A stretch of 64,000 bases of DNA from an uncultured Methanoregula sp. (GTDB lineage Archaea; Halobacteriota; Methanomicrobia; Methanomicrobiales; Methanospirillaceae), in contig NZ_OY781872.1 in assembly GCF_963677065.1 (NCBI RefSeq), positions 801,419 to 865,418 on the forward strand. Reading direction: 5' to 3'. Position 1 is the first letter of the stretch, and each line of letters starts with the position of its first letter. Made by a program: the position numbers and the translations under genes. Of this stretch, positions 17,461-26,044 are shown one piece after another. Below the pieces are notes generated by a model. That model had not been told where the DNA came from, did no database searches, and worked only from the letters and a program-made list of their open reading frames with translations.

Positions 17461-18502
17461 ACACCAGCTCCTCTTTCAGGGACTCCACGGGGAAATCTGC
17501 GGTCTTGCACCGGGAGATGACCCTGATATTGGTGATCTCGTTGTATTTCGCCCAGAAATACCCGATGAGCGAGCCAACGCTCAGGGGATCGGCAAGAAAA
17601 GATCGGGTTCCCTGCCGGACCAGGTACCGTTCCAGTTCTTTTTCTATGACCGAGATCTTCTGCGCCCTCAGGGCGGTTTCCGGAATTCCCGAGAGGAAAC
17701 GGTACCGCGTCGGTCCCAGCTCCAGAAAGACGTCCTCGATGGTATGCAGGGTGAGAAGATGCCTGAGTTTCTTTACATCGAACTCCTGCCCCCCGTCAAG
17801 CAGGAATTTTGCGGCTTCTTCAGGAGTGACATGGTCCCGGATCATCCGCAATACCGTCTTGATGTTCACCACATCGACCTCCAGCGAGAGGATGTTTTTG
17901 ATCATCGCGTTGTTCTTCCCGGGCCTGCCGACGGCACGAAGGGCATCCGCGTAATAATACCGGTCAAGGGCACACTCGAGCATGCCCAGATCCCCGCTCC
18001 TTGCAAAATCCGGAAATGCCGTAGTGAGGGGGGTTGCCCACGGGATCCTCCACGTGGCGAGCAGATCGATTACGGCTTTTGTGTCCTGCTGGCGCACGAG
18101 CTCGGTTAAGGTCGCCTCGTCCATCTCGCCTGCCGGCACGATGCAGTCAAGGATCTCCTCGTTTGTCACGTGGATGTTCTTTCCGCGGAGAATGGTCTTT
18201 ATGTTCTGGATATCCCAGCGGTGGAGAAAGATGCCGATGTACTGTTCTGCTTCCTCTTTCTTGGCAAAATCGAGGATCTTCCTGAACGTCCGGACAAAAT
18301 TGCTGCGCAGGGCGTGCTCTATGCAGGGCATGCCCGAGTACCTGCCCCGCGCCTCGACAATATCGTCGTGGTAGGGGGTCTTTTCCAGCTCGTTTACCAG
18401 CGACTCAAGGTCCGGCTGGAGGACCAGGTTGTCGAGCATGTGGTGGTCCAGGAGCCGGCTCTTCATCCCCCGCATCCGGGCATTGATATACCCCCAGTCC
18501 AT
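17453..18502 (-). CDS. atpC: A1AO ATP synthase subunit C (central-stalk socket, V-type d homologue)
   Basis: 349 residues from the ATG at 18502. The start MDWGYINARMRGMKSRLL is the usual one, and GGAGG lies five bases upstream; a TTG at 18514 would add four residues without an SD site. All-helical funnel protein that joins the shaft (D/F) to the c-ring. Repeated three-fold helical units are seen (AKFLLDGGQEFDVKKLRHL). The start lies one base after the stop of subunit E. Confidence 0.94.
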   Translation of the reverse strand: MDWGYINARMRGMKSRLLDHHMLDNLVLQPDLESLVNELEKTPYHDDIVEARGRYSGMPCIEHALRSNFVRTFRKILDFAKKEEAEQYIGIFLHRWDIQNIKTILRGKNIHVTNEEILDCIVPAGEMDEATLTELVRQQDTKAVIDLLATWRIPWATPLTTAFPDFARSGDLGMLECALDRYYYADALRAVGRPGKNNAMIKNILSLEVDVVNIKTVLRMIRDHVTPEEAAKFLLDGGQEFDVKKLRHLLTLHTIEDVFLELGPTRYRFLSGIPETALRAQKISVIEKELERYLVRQGTRSFLADPLSVGSLIGYFWAKYNEITNIRVISRCKTADFPVESLKEELVYV

Positions 18503-18503
18503 C

Positions 18504-19088
18504 TCAGCCTCCAAAGAGAATGGCGTAGATCTCTTTTTGCTTGAGTTCCCTGATCCGATCGAGGCGGGATCCTACCGTATTGGAAATGACGACAAGCCCG
18601 TCCGTTGAACTGGCCACGAGCCCGCCGGCACAGGTAATATCCGCAAGGATTTCGCACCGTAAGCCATGTGCGGCAAGGGTCCTGGTGCAGAGATCGAGAT
18701 CGCGCGGGTCGACATGGATCCGGAACGGGGTGTTTTCCATGGTGACGGTCACTTCCAGGAGAAGCCGTTCAAATATTGCGGGGTAATTCCCGTCATCGCG
18801 GATCCGGGCAAGCACCTTTCCCGCTTCATCGAGCGTGGCATGGAAGACCTCTTCCCGGCGCCGGAGGGACGCTTCCTTGATCGCCCCTTTGGTCAGGTAG
18901 AGCTGCTTGTTCCTTTCTGCAGCAGCAGACTTTTCCGCTTCCTGTATGGCACGGTTCTGGAGATCCTCTGCATCCCTCCGGGCACTGGCCCGGATCTCGT
19001 CTGCAAGGCTCTTTCCCCGTTCCCGGAGCTCCCGCTCCCGTTCCTGGGCGCTCTCCTCCACGGAATTCAAAAGACTTTCATAGGCCAT
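18504..19088 (-). CDS. atpE: A1AO ATP synthase subunit E (peripheral stalk)
   Basis: 194 residues. Residues 1-90 are a charged helix (SAQERERELRERGKSLADEI) that forms a coiled coil with subunit H, and the C-terminal ~100 residues form the globular domain that binds the head (CAGGLVASSTDGLVVISNTV, a typical subunit E motif). It is preceded by a 143-base gap after subunit K that has several possible stem-loops. Confidence 0.94.
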   Translation of the reverse strand: MAYESLLNSVEESAQERERELRERGKSLADEIRASARRDAEDLQNRAIQEAEKSAAAERNKQLYLTKGAIKEASLRRREEVFHATLDEAGKVLARIRDDGNYPAIFERLLLEVTVTMENTPFRIHVDPRDLDLCTRTLAAHGLRCEILADITCAGGLVASSTDGLVVISNTVGSRLDRIRELKQKEIYAILFGG

Positions 19089-19231
19089 GACTTCACCGTC
19101 CCGCAGCTCATCTCCTGACAGGCAACACCGCTGACTGCCAGCCAGGGATTCCCGTTCCCGGTCCGGGAGGGATCAGGGAATGCTTCCGGGGAACGCAAAT
19201 ATCTGACCGGCTGACGTCCGTGCTGCCCGGG

Positions 19232-19450
19232 TCACTTCACCATGAGAATGATCATAGCGGCAACAACAAAACCGAGGATGACCAGGGTCTCGGGAATGGC
19301 TTCGAGGATGATGATAGACCCCACGGTCTCCGGTCGTTCGGCTATTGCTCCTGCACCGGCCGCACCGATGCGGGACTGCGCCCACCCGGTGCCAATCGCG
19401 CCACCGGCAAATGCGATGGCAGCTCCAATCGGGACTTCCCAACCTACCAT
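19232..19450 (-). CDS. atpK: A1AO ATP synthase subunit K (rotor c subunit)
   Basis: 72 residues, a single helical hairpin. Helix 1 carries GTGWAQSRIGAAGAGA with Gln25, and helix 2 carries AIPETLVILGF with the essential Glu54 followed by Thr. A Gln in helix 1 together with Glu-Thr in helix 2 is the combination associated with sodium-binding c-rings, so Na+ use is possible; this is inference. It is the first gene of the operon on this strand. AGGAGG lies seven bases before the ATG. Subunit I, its usual upstream neighbour, is at the left window edge. Confidence 0.93.
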   Translation of the reverse strand: MVGWEVPIGAAIAFAGGAIGTGWAQSRIGAAGAGAIAERPETVGSIIILEAIPETLVILGFVVAAMIILMVK

Positions 19451-19483
19451 GTCGATTCCTCCTAATGATACAACCTACAGGGT

Positions 19484-19500
19484 GCAGATATATTAAGGTA
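19484..19500 (-). promoter_or_regulatory. TATA box of the atpKECFABD operon
   Basis: The minus strand reads TACCTTAATATATCTGCA, an archaeal TATA element about 40 bases upstream of the atpK ATG. That gives a short leader containing the AGGAGG site. Confidence 0.6.
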
Positions 19501-19624
19501 TTGAAGAGGTTCGAATCTACACTTCTGCGAAGAACAAGTCCGGCCGGCAGAACCATAGGGTAAAATTCCGGATCGCACCGGTATGCACGGCGGGTTGCGG
19601 GAAGCGGAATGTTCTTTTGGACGG

Positions 19625-19969
19625 TTAAGGTCCTGCCGGGCTGCGCAGTGAACGGGAGAGGATCCGGTCCATCTCGTCCACGGTGGCACAGGAGAGACAT
19701 CCGTGTGGGAGACCGGAACCCAGGGCAAGGATCGCCTGCAGGTCCTGCCGGGTAAGAGTTGAGAAGGCGTACCGCTCCCATTTCCGGTGATCGAGGCTGC
19801 ACCAGAGTTCACCGAGAATCGACCGGAGGCACGCATAATCCGTGCCGGAAAAGGAGTGCCAGTCGGCATTTGGAGCATGCCGTATCTTCTCCAGAGCGGC
19901 TTCGACCTCCTGATCCCGGGAGAGCTGGAACCGCCGCCTCCCGAGTGTATCATCGCTGGTCCGGGACAT
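19625..19969 (-). CDS. Hypothetical protein, paralogue of the facing gene
   Basis: 114 residues, unknown family. After a short basic start it shows QEVEAALEKIRHAPNADWHS, then a helical core LRSILGELWCSLDHRKWERY and DLQAILALGSGL. The same layout is found in the divergent gene at 20147: ALEKI-(A/G)-AEW-F-L-W-(D)xxxW(E/D)R-AF, and a closing helix with ILxxGxG. The two are therefore paralogues placed head to head with about 180 bases between starts. No membrane helix or catalytic motif is seen. Confidence 0.65.
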   Translation of the reverse strand: MSRTSDDTLGRRRFQLSRDQEVEAALEKIRHAPNADWHSFSGTDYACLRSILGELWCSLDHRKWERYAFSTLTRQDLQAILALGSGLPHGCLSCATVDEMDRILSRSLRSPAGP

Positions 19970-20146
19970 ACCGCAGTCGATTGGAAGTATTCCGCTCCGG
20001 GTTAATAGAACTATCTTTCAAGGAGAGGGGGATCTGTCTGCACGCGGGGAGAGCGGGATCCACCACCACAACCGGGTCAGCCACAAAGTATATCGTTGCA
20101 CAGCGGGATTCACTCATCATCCCGAAGAGGGGGTGGAGGAACCTGT

Positions 20147-20476
20147 ATGCCGGAAGTAACTCAGGCCGAGGTGGGCAGGCGGCTGTACCATGTCCACCGT
20201 GAAAAAACGGTTGAAGGGGCAGTCAAGCTGATGCAGCAGGGGATCGGTGCGGAGTGGAAGACATTCTCGGAAGAGGATGTTTCACTCCTCCTGCATCTGC
20301 TTCAGTGCACCTGGAATACCATTGACCAGAAGGTATGGGACAGGATCGCGTTTGCGAAAATGTCCGCAGCCGAGGTCCGGCAGATCCTCTCTCACGGCGA
20401 GGGAGTTGCGCCGGGTCATAATCCTCAGCCGGAACAAGTGGAAGCGATCAAGAAGATCCTGCTCAAAAAAACCTGA
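20147..20476 (+). CDS. Hypothetical protein, paralogue of the 19625-19969 gene
   Basis: 109 residues from the ATG at 20147, with GTGGAGGA just upstream. Key stretches are AEWKTFSEEDVSLLLHLLQ, NTIDQKVWDRIAFAKM and EVRQILSHGEGVAPG, which align with the divergent neighbour. Small, helical and charged. Function unknown. It is followed by a poly-T tract that looks like an archaeal terminator. Confidence 0.75.
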   Translation: MPEVTQAEVGRRLYHVHREKTVEGAVKLMQQGIGAEWKTFSEEDVSLLLHLLQCTWNTIDQKVWDRIAFAKMSAAEVRQILSHGEGVAPGHNPQPEQVEAIKKILLKKT

Positions 20477-20538
20477 TCTTTTTCTTTTTTTTTGGTTTTT
20501 ATGCTCCATCTTACCATTACCGGGGCTTATTATCCCCG
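20476..20538 (+). terminator. Poly-T tract and hairpin in convergent gap
   Basis: A T-rich run (TTTTTCTTTTTTTTT) begins directly after the stop of the 109-residue gene, typical of archaeal termination. A hairpin CGGGG-8-CCCCG follows at 20521-20538 and may serve the converging aconitase X gene side. Confidence 0.55.
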
Positions 20539-20678
20539 AAAATGATCTCGTAACAGAGACTGACAAACAAAAAAGTTACATCTCCTTTCTCATCAGGACG
20601 ATCACCCCGCAGGCACGGGCGTTTTCAGGAGGGGGATTCGAGGAAAACAGGGGCGGGCAGAAAAGGAGAGATTTTGCT

Positions 20679-21845
20679 TTACTCAGTCGCAACCGCGATA
20701 CAGTCTTCAATCGTCCCGATCCGGGCCACCGCAGCGCACATGTCCGGTACGTACGCGAGCGCCTTGCCGCTGTTGACCATGATTGCGGAATACTGCTCCA
20801 TCACGGGTGAGACCACCATACAGGTGTCGGCAAAGACCCGGGCCCCGCTCTTCTCGATGGCATCCACGGTCCTCTGGTTCTTGTCGATAACCCCCTGGGA
20901 TGCAAAGACATAGAAGGGTTTCATCACGAGCTTGCCTTTCAGGAGACGGGCGATCTCGCCCAGTTCTTCCGGGGAGCAGTGCGGGCAGCCGACCGCAACG
21001 GCATCGACCGGCATCTGCTTGAACAGCCTTTCGATCTCTTCCGTCTCGACCGTGATCACTTCGAGCCCGGAAAAGTCAAACGGCACCTTCACTGCCTCCG
21101 GTGTCACGCCTTCCACGTGGTAAAGCGCCACGGCACCGGTGGCCGCCATCGCCGCCCCGAGACCTTTGAGCTGATCGCGGTCTGCTGCTTCGAGCCCGGA
21201 GAAGAACGGGATCCGGTTGCCCACCAGTTTGCCGGTGTGGTACCCGAGCGCCCCGAAGTGGGCGATGCTCCAGTCACGGGTGTCGGCCTGGACACGGATT
21301 ACCACCTGCGGTTTCCGGTTCTCTGCAAGATGGAACCCGTAACAGGGCGTCTTGCCTATCAACGCTGCGGCAAGGGCGCCGGGCCCGCCTTCCCGGTTGG
21401 TCCGGGCCCCGATCACGGAATTTGCATAGCTGACAGCCGAAGACTCCGACCAGGCGAGATGATCCCCGTATGAGGTCTCGCGGAGATAGTAGGGGGTGCA
21501 GGTGCATTCAAGGCCGATACCCAGCCGTTCGTACGCGGCGACAACTGCGTTCTGTTTCTCGGCAAACTCCCTGCCAACCCCCATCTCCTCCCACCGGCCC
21601 CGGGGCATCCCTATCGGGTTCAGCACCGCCGGGACAACGGCTTTGGCATCCAGGGATGAGAGCCAGTCAAGCCCGTATTCGCCGATCGTCTTGTAGGAGG
21701 CCCCGCTGACCTGGGCGCTCCGGATCGGGACGAGTTTTTCTGCACCGAAGACCTTGCCAAGCGCAACAAGGAGTTCGAGCATCTTCTGCTTGGTCTCCCC
21801 CTCTTCCCCTACAAGGATCCGTTCGTCGGATGGGTCAAGATACAT
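20679..21845 (-). CDS. Aconitase X large subunit (phosphomevalonate dehydratase)
   Basis: 388 residues from the ATG at 21845 (MYLDPSDERILVGEEGETKQ). Aconitase X large subunit with conserved GIGLECTCTPYYL and AWSESSAVSYANSVIGARTN, and Cys-containing loops that bind the Fe-S cluster (VGCPHCSPEEL, FADTCMVVSP). In archaea it forms phosphomevalonate dehydratase, which makes trans-anhydromevalonate 5-phosphate in the modified mevalonate pathway for ether-lipid synthesis. The next gene upstream, five bases away, encodes the UbiD-like decarboxylase of the following step, which fixes the role. The small subunit that usually goes with it is not found nearby. Confidence 0.9.
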   Translation of the reverse strand: MYLDPSDERILVGEEGETKQKMLELLVALGKVFGAEKLVPIRSAQVSGASYKTIGEYGLDWLSSLDAKAVVPAVLNPIGMPRGRWEEMGVGREFAEKQNAVVAAYERLGIGLECTCTPYYLRETSYGDHLAWSESSAVSYANSVIGARTNREGGPGALAAALIGKTPCYGFHLAENRKPQVVIRVQADTRDWSIAHFGALGYHTGKLVGNRIPFFSGLEAADRDQLKGLGAAMAATGAVALYHVEGVTPEAVKVPFDFSGLEVITVETEEIERLFKQMPVDAVAVGCPHCSPEELGEIARLLKGKLVMKPFYVFASQGVIDKNQRTVDAIEKSGARVFADTCMVVSPVMEQYSAIMVNSGKALAYVPDMCAAVARIGTIEDCIAVATE

Positions 21846-21850
21846 CGGGA

Positions 21851-23086
21851 TCACCACGTGGCCCGCGAGAACTCCGCCTCGCGCCCGAGCACCATGGTTG
21901 CATCGATCCCGACCTTGACATTCGTGCCGTCCTCGAGCTGGCACGGGTCCAGGGAGGAACCGCGGACGCCGGTCACCACCAGGATATCCCGGTCGCCGGT
22001 CACCCGGGTCGCGATCGCGTACTCCACCTCATGGGGGTTCATGGGGTCGATATCCTCGTCAACGATCACCACGTGCTTGAGCGAGGTATGGGCGGCAAAC
22101 GCTGCCATGATCGCGTTCTTGCCATCGCCCTGCGTGCTCTTTTTGATCTGGATGACCGCGTGGAGATAGCCGCAGCCGCCCTTGGTGAGCACGACATTTT
22201 TCACTACGGTGACCCCTGCCACCGCCTTGTAGATCTTCGGCTCGTAGGGGGCGCCCATCAGCATCTTGTGCTCGTCGCCACCGGGCAGGATCCCGTGGTA
22301 GATGAAGTCCGGTTTTGTGTACATGCCGGTGAACTCGATCACGTGCTGCATGCGGACCGGGTCGTACGTCCCGGTGATGTCGACAAACGGCCCTTCCTCG
22401 ACCAGCTCGGCCGTGATGAATCCTTCGAGCACGATCTCGGCATCGGGTACGAGCACCCCGTTACTGCACCGCTTCACCTTCAGCGTGCCTCCCATCAGTT
22501 CAGCAGCGAACGGAAGTTCCATGCCGGTCGGAACCCGGGTGCAGCTGGCGAAAGTGACGGCCGGGTGCGTCCCGATCGTCACCGCAACGGGCAGCTTCTC
22601 TCCCTTTGCAAGGGCAGTCTTGAGCATCACGTGCGTGTGCCTGCCTTCAACGAGACGAGCGGCCACGCGGTGGGAGTCGAGCACCTGCATCCGGTGGATC
22701 GAGGCGTTCTCCACGCCATCGTAGCGGGAGAAGACAATCGCGGAGGTGAGGTACTTCCCGGCATCTTTCGGGAAATGGTGCATGATGGGAAGCTTCGAGA
22801 GATCGGGCTTCTGCATTGCAAGGGTGCCGTCTTCGACGACCCTGCCATCGAACTTGGCATCCGCGAGGGTTTTTACGATCTTTGCCTCATCGATGTTGAG
22901 CGCACGGGAGAGGGATGCCCGGTTCGCGGTCAGGTTCATGACTGCCCGGTGGCCGTCAAGGTTGTGGAAGAAGAGGAGATTCTCGGTTCCGGCTGCCATC
23001 TTCGCCGCCTGCATATCCGTAGACACGGGCTCCCGTATCTCGGTAACGAGCCCTGCCTTTCGCATTGTTTCAATGAATTCACGCAT
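21851..23086 (-). CDS. UbiD-family anhydromevalonate phosphate decarboxylase
   Basis: 411 residues from the ATG at 23086 (MREFIETMRKAGLVTEIREP); the longer frame to 23224 would run into ubiX. UbiD fold enzyme that needs prenylated FMN. It shows YDGVENASIHRMQVLDSHRV, TIGTHPAVTFASCTRVP, and a conserved C-terminal part with VVIVDEDIDPMNPHEVEYAI. In archaea this homologue decarboxylates anhydromevalonate 5-phosphate to isopentenyl phosphate. It overlaps ubiX, which makes its cofactor, by eight bases and precedes aconitase X, so three consecutive genes serve the same pathway. Confidence 0.9.
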   Translation of the reverse strand: MREFIETMRKAGLVTEIREPVSTDMQAAKMAAGTENLLFFHNLDGHRAVMNLTANRASLSRALNIDEAKIVKTLADAKFDGRVVEDGTLAMQKPDLSKLPIMHHFPKDAGKYLTSAIVFSRYDGVENASIHRMQVLDSHRVAARLVEGRHTHVMLKTALAKGEKLPVAVTIGTHPAVTFASCTRVPTGMELPFAAELMGGTLKVKRCSNGVLVPDAEIVLEGFITAELVEEGPFVDITGTYDPVRMQHVIEFTGMYTKPDFIYHGILPGGDEHKMLMGAPYEPKIYKAVAGVTVVKNVVLTKGGCGYLHAVIQIKKSTQGDGKNAIMAAFAAHTSLKHVVIVDEDIDPMNPHEVEYAIATRVTGDRDILVVTGVRGSSLDPCQLEDGTNVKVGIDATMVLGREAEFSRATW

Positions 23087-23633
23087 CGTAACCACTCCAG
23101 CGCTCGCCAAGGTTGTGTTCCACTTCAAGGTGATCGAGAACGCGGGCAACCACCATATCCACCAGATCGTCAATCGTCTCCGGGCGGTTGTAGAATCCGG
23201 GGCTTGCCGGCATGATAACTGCACCGGCCTCCTCGGCAGCGAGCATGTTCTTCAAATGGATCTTGGAGAGCGGCATCTCCCGGGTGACAAGAATACATTT
23301 CCGGTGCTCCTTGAGACAGACATCCGCGGCCCGGGTGATCAGGTTGTCCGCATACCCGGTGGCTATCGCAGCGAGCGTCTTGGCGCTGCAGGGAATCACG
23401 ACCATGCCATCGTACTTGTGCGACCCGCTCGCAATGGAGGCGAAGAGCTTGTCGTTATCATGGTAGGTGGCAGGGAATCCGTCGAGCGATACGCCTTCGT
23501 GGGCTGCGATCTTTTTTGCAACATCCGAGACGATGATATGGACATCGGCATCCCGGCACAGCACTTCCAGCAGGCGGCGGGCATAGCAGGCCCCGCTTGC
23601 TCCCGTCACCCCGACAACATACTCCTTTCTCAT
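23079..23633 (-). CDS. ubiX: UbiX flavin prenyltransferase
   Basis: 184 residues. MRKEYVVGVTGASGACYARR carries the FMN-binding GASG motif; VVIPCSAKTLAAIATGYADN and MPLSKIHLKNMLAAEEAGAV are typical. It prenylates FMN with a dimethylallyl phosphate to make the UbiD cofactor. First gene of the ubiX-decarboxylase-aconitase X operon. The decarboxylase start lies inside its last codons. Confidence 0.95.
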   Translation of the reverse strand: MRKEYVVGVTGASGACYARRLLEVLCRDADVHIIVSDVAKKIAAHEGVSLDGFPATYHDNDKLFASIASGSHKYDGMVVIPCSAKTLAAIATGYADNLITRAADVCLKEHRKCILVTREMPLSKIHLKNMLAAEEAGAVIMPASPGFYNRPETIDDLVDMVVARVLDHLEVEHNLGERWSGYDA

Positions 23634-23717
23634 AGATTCCTCGCGCTCTCCTGTGATACCAATGTCGGAGCGGGGACAAAAAGAGTTTGTGCCGGAACAG
23701 CCGGCACTCCATGCGGG

Positions 23718-24164
23718 TTACTTGTTCTTCATCGGGGCAAAGAACCGGAACCGGACCTGGGATTCCTCAATCTTGCGGGCATGGGAGGGGTTGAGATCGC
23801 GGCGCGCCTCGATGACCAGGGTATTGAGGATATTGTGGAGCCGGAGCGTATCATAGTCCTTGTCCTTGTGCTCGTTTAAGAAATCCAGAAGATCGTTGGT
23901 GCTCTTCAGCACACCGGTGCTGCCCACGAGGTTGAGACGGTTGAGGGTAAGGGCGAGATTCTTCTTTGCGATATCCATCTTGTAAGGGTCTCCCCCGGCG
24001 AGATTGAGCTCGGTTATCGCGTTTAAGAGGTCGGTATAGACCCTGAGTTTATGTGTGCTCTCGTGCATTCTCCGCTCGGATGTACGGAGTTTCATTAGGG
24101 ATATGGCAACAACAATTACCACTGCCACAACACCACAGATTACAACAATCCAGTCTTCGATCAT
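23718..24164 (-). CDS. Hypothetical protein with N-terminal membrane anchor
   Basis: 148 residues. One membrane helix at about 5-24 (WIVVICGVVAVVIVVAISLM) is followed by a charged helical domain without Cys or a known motif (LLNAITELNLAGGDPYKMDI). The C-terminus is basic (FRFFAPMKNK). It lies 18 bases after the lipoprotein gene stop, so the two may be one transcript. Function unknown. Confidence 0.7.
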   Translation of the reverse strand: MIEDWIVVICGVVAVVIVVAISLMKLRTSERRMHESTHKLRVYTDLLNAITELNLAGGDPYKMDIAKKNLALTLNRLNLVGSTGVLKSTNDLLDFLNEHKDKDYDTLRLHNILNTLVIEARRDLNPSHARKIEESQVRFRFFAPMKNK

Positions 24165-24182
24165 ACAGATTCACCTCAACAG

Positions 24183-24665
24183 TTACGGATTCCTCTTTGC
24201 CACGGTAACCCACACTTTAACCTGGTCTCCTTTCATGGTGATCGCATAGGGTCCCTGATTATACATCGGGATCATCTGGTTTTCGATCCTTGGGAACCTC
24301 CCGCCGTACCCGAACGATTCCGCTTTCCGCGTGTTTGTGTTGGTCACATTCATGGTGAACCAGGACGAATTGAGGCTCTGGTTGTTCCAGGGAATGACTT
24401 TTAACGAGATTCCCCAGGAGGGATTGTCTACGATAAAAGACCGCTCGATACTATCCGTCTCATTACTGAAGACATTGCCATACGGAAGATCGAAATACAC
24501 GTCGCCAAGGGTGAAGGAAGGCTGGTAGGTCTGTTTTGTCGGGGTTGCCGCAGAAGTTGCCGTCGTTGTTGGCTGCGGGGAGAGGGGGATGGGGGTCTGC
24601 GTACAGCCGGTGAAGAGAACACCTGCAAGAACCAGCACGAGCATTACGATTCCACAGCCTTTCAT
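24183..24665 (-). CDS. Putative lipoprotein, hypothetical
   Basis: 160 residues. N-terminal signal with lipobox LFTGC (cysteine at residue 21), then a Thr/Pro/Ala-rich linker and a compact beta-rich domain (VTVAKRNP at the end). Secreted and membrane-tethered by lipid in archaeal style. No family recognised. It precedes the membrane-anchored 148-residue gene. Confidence 0.75.
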   Translation of the reverse strand: MKGCGIVMLVLVLAGVLFTGCTQTPIPLSPQPTTTATSAATPTKQTYQPSFTLGDVYFDLPYGNVFSNETDSIERSFIVDNPSWGISLKVIPWNNQSLNSSWFTMNVTNTNTRKAESFGYGGRFPRIENQMIPMYNQGPYAITMKGDQVKVWVTVAKRNP

Positions 24666-24799
24666 AGTGGAGTGTTTGGGTGCAGGATTATATTTTTTTA
24701 TGGTATTTATTGTGCCCGCGGGAACAGAGACCCGGTCAGGGAAACGAAAAAGATCGGCCGGGCGAGTTTTGCAAAGAAACGTGTGGGGATAAACGGGGG

Positions 24800-26005
24800 T
24801 TAAAAGAGGGTGTCCTGCCGGGTGGGTTTCTTGAGATGGAGAACGTCGATCCCGGCTTCAGAAACGGTCTGTCGGAGTTCAGGAAGCGTGTAAACCCCAA
24901 GACGCCACTGCTCCCGCCGGGTCTCGTTCAGGGTCCGCGCCCGGGGCGAGATCTCCTCGAGACCGACAACGGAATGCCGGTTTTTCACCCGGACTCCAAG
25001 CGAGATCTCCCGGGGGATCGCGGGAACATCCACGAGAACCTGCTCGGGCAGGACACCGGCCTGCTCTGCAATCTCCGCTGCCAGTTCCCGGCTCTTCTCT
25101 ATCGAGACGCCGGCATGAAAAACCGGAGTATTGACCTGGTCGCTGCCGGCATAGATCGCCCGCTTGTACAGCCGCCGCCCGTACAGGCGGCCTGCAAGCT
25201 CCCGCGCAACAGGATTGGCTGAATTCATAAGGATGTGAAGACAGGTGGCATCATCCATCTGCAGGATCGAGCCGATCGCGTCCGACGGGCCGGATTTGAT
25301 GTTCTCGAGCACGGCCAGCTGGAACATGCTCTCCCCGATCCGGCTCACGTGGTGGTAATACACGGCAGGGCGCATGAGCGTCCGGGCGATCAGGAGCGAT
25401 TCGGCGGCATTGATGCCGTTCTCATCGAGAACCGTGCCTTCCGGTGTCCGGATCAGGTGCCGGATCAGGCGCTGCGCGTCAACGGTACCGTAAGGGGCAC
25501 CGGTGTAGTAGGCATCCCGCAGGAGATAGTCCATCCGGTCAACATCGAGATCCCCGTGGATGATTCCCGAGAGCGGGTGTCGGCCCTTCACGATATCGCA
25601 GAGTTCGCCGGGATCGATGCCCGAGTTTCTGAGTTGTGCCCCGAGCCGGTCTTCCACGATGAAGTCGATCTCGTCGTGTGTGCGGTGGAGAAACTCCTCC
25701 ATGAGGGGCTCGCTTGCATGGGAGAACGGGCCGTGGCCTATGTCGTGCAGGAGGGCTGAGGCAATGACAAGGCGGCGCTCGTCTTCAGAAAGACCAAACC
25801 TCCGGCTCGCCAGATCCGCAAGGAACATGGTGCCCAGAGAATGTTCGAACCGGGTGTGGTTGGCCCCGGGGTACACAAGGTACGAGAAGCCCAGCTGCCT
25901 GACATAGCGGAGGCGCTGGAGCGCCGGAGAATCGAGGAGCGCAAGCGCAAAATCCTCGAGTTCAACATACCCGTGGACCGGGTCCTTGATGATCTTCTGG
26001 TTCAC
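24800..26005 (-). CDS. HD-superfamily phosphohydrolase (dGTPase-like)
   Basis: 401 residues from the GTG at 26005. The family start is IIKDPVHGYVELEDFALALL and the GTG places it correctly; a longer frame to 26119 would run across cofD. Metal ligands are seen in HTRFEHSLG, LLHDIGHGPFSHASE and SGIIHGDLDVDRMDYL. Related archaeal and bacterial enzymes hydrolyse (d)NTPs, but the substrate is not known here. It is divergent from cofD with only ~39 bases between starts, so promoters overlap. Confidence 0.88.
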   Translation of the reverse strand: MNQKIIKDPVHGYVELEDFALALLDSPALQRLRYVRQLGFSYLVYPGANHTRFEHSLGTMFLADLASRRFGLSEDERRLVIASALLHDIGHGPFSHASEPLMEEFLHRTHDEIDFIVEDRLGAQLRNSGIDPGELCDIVKGRHPLSGIIHGDLDVDRMDYLLRDAYYTGAPYGTVDAQRLIRHLIRTPEGTVLDENGINAAESLLIARTLMRPAVYYHHVSRIGESMFQLAVLENIKSGPSDAIGSILQMDDATCLHILMNSANPVARELAGRLYGRRLYKRAIYAGSDQVNTPVFHAGVSIEKSRELAAEIAEQAGVLPEQVLVDVPAIPREISLGVRVKNRHSVVGLEEISPRARTLNETRREQWRLGVYTLPELRQTVSEAGIDVLHLKKPTRQDTLF

Positions 26006-26044
26006 TAAAGAATCTTCATATACATCGCATAAAAGTATTGAGTA

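Noticed and set aside
19505..19525. tRNA T-arm like string GGTTCGAATC
   Set aside because: The flanking bases do not pair into a T stem and no acceptor or anticodon arm is seen.
21852..23215. Long plus-strand frame opposite the UbiD-type gene
   Set aside because: Shadow of the reverse strand with His/Asp/Arg-rich low-information sequence.
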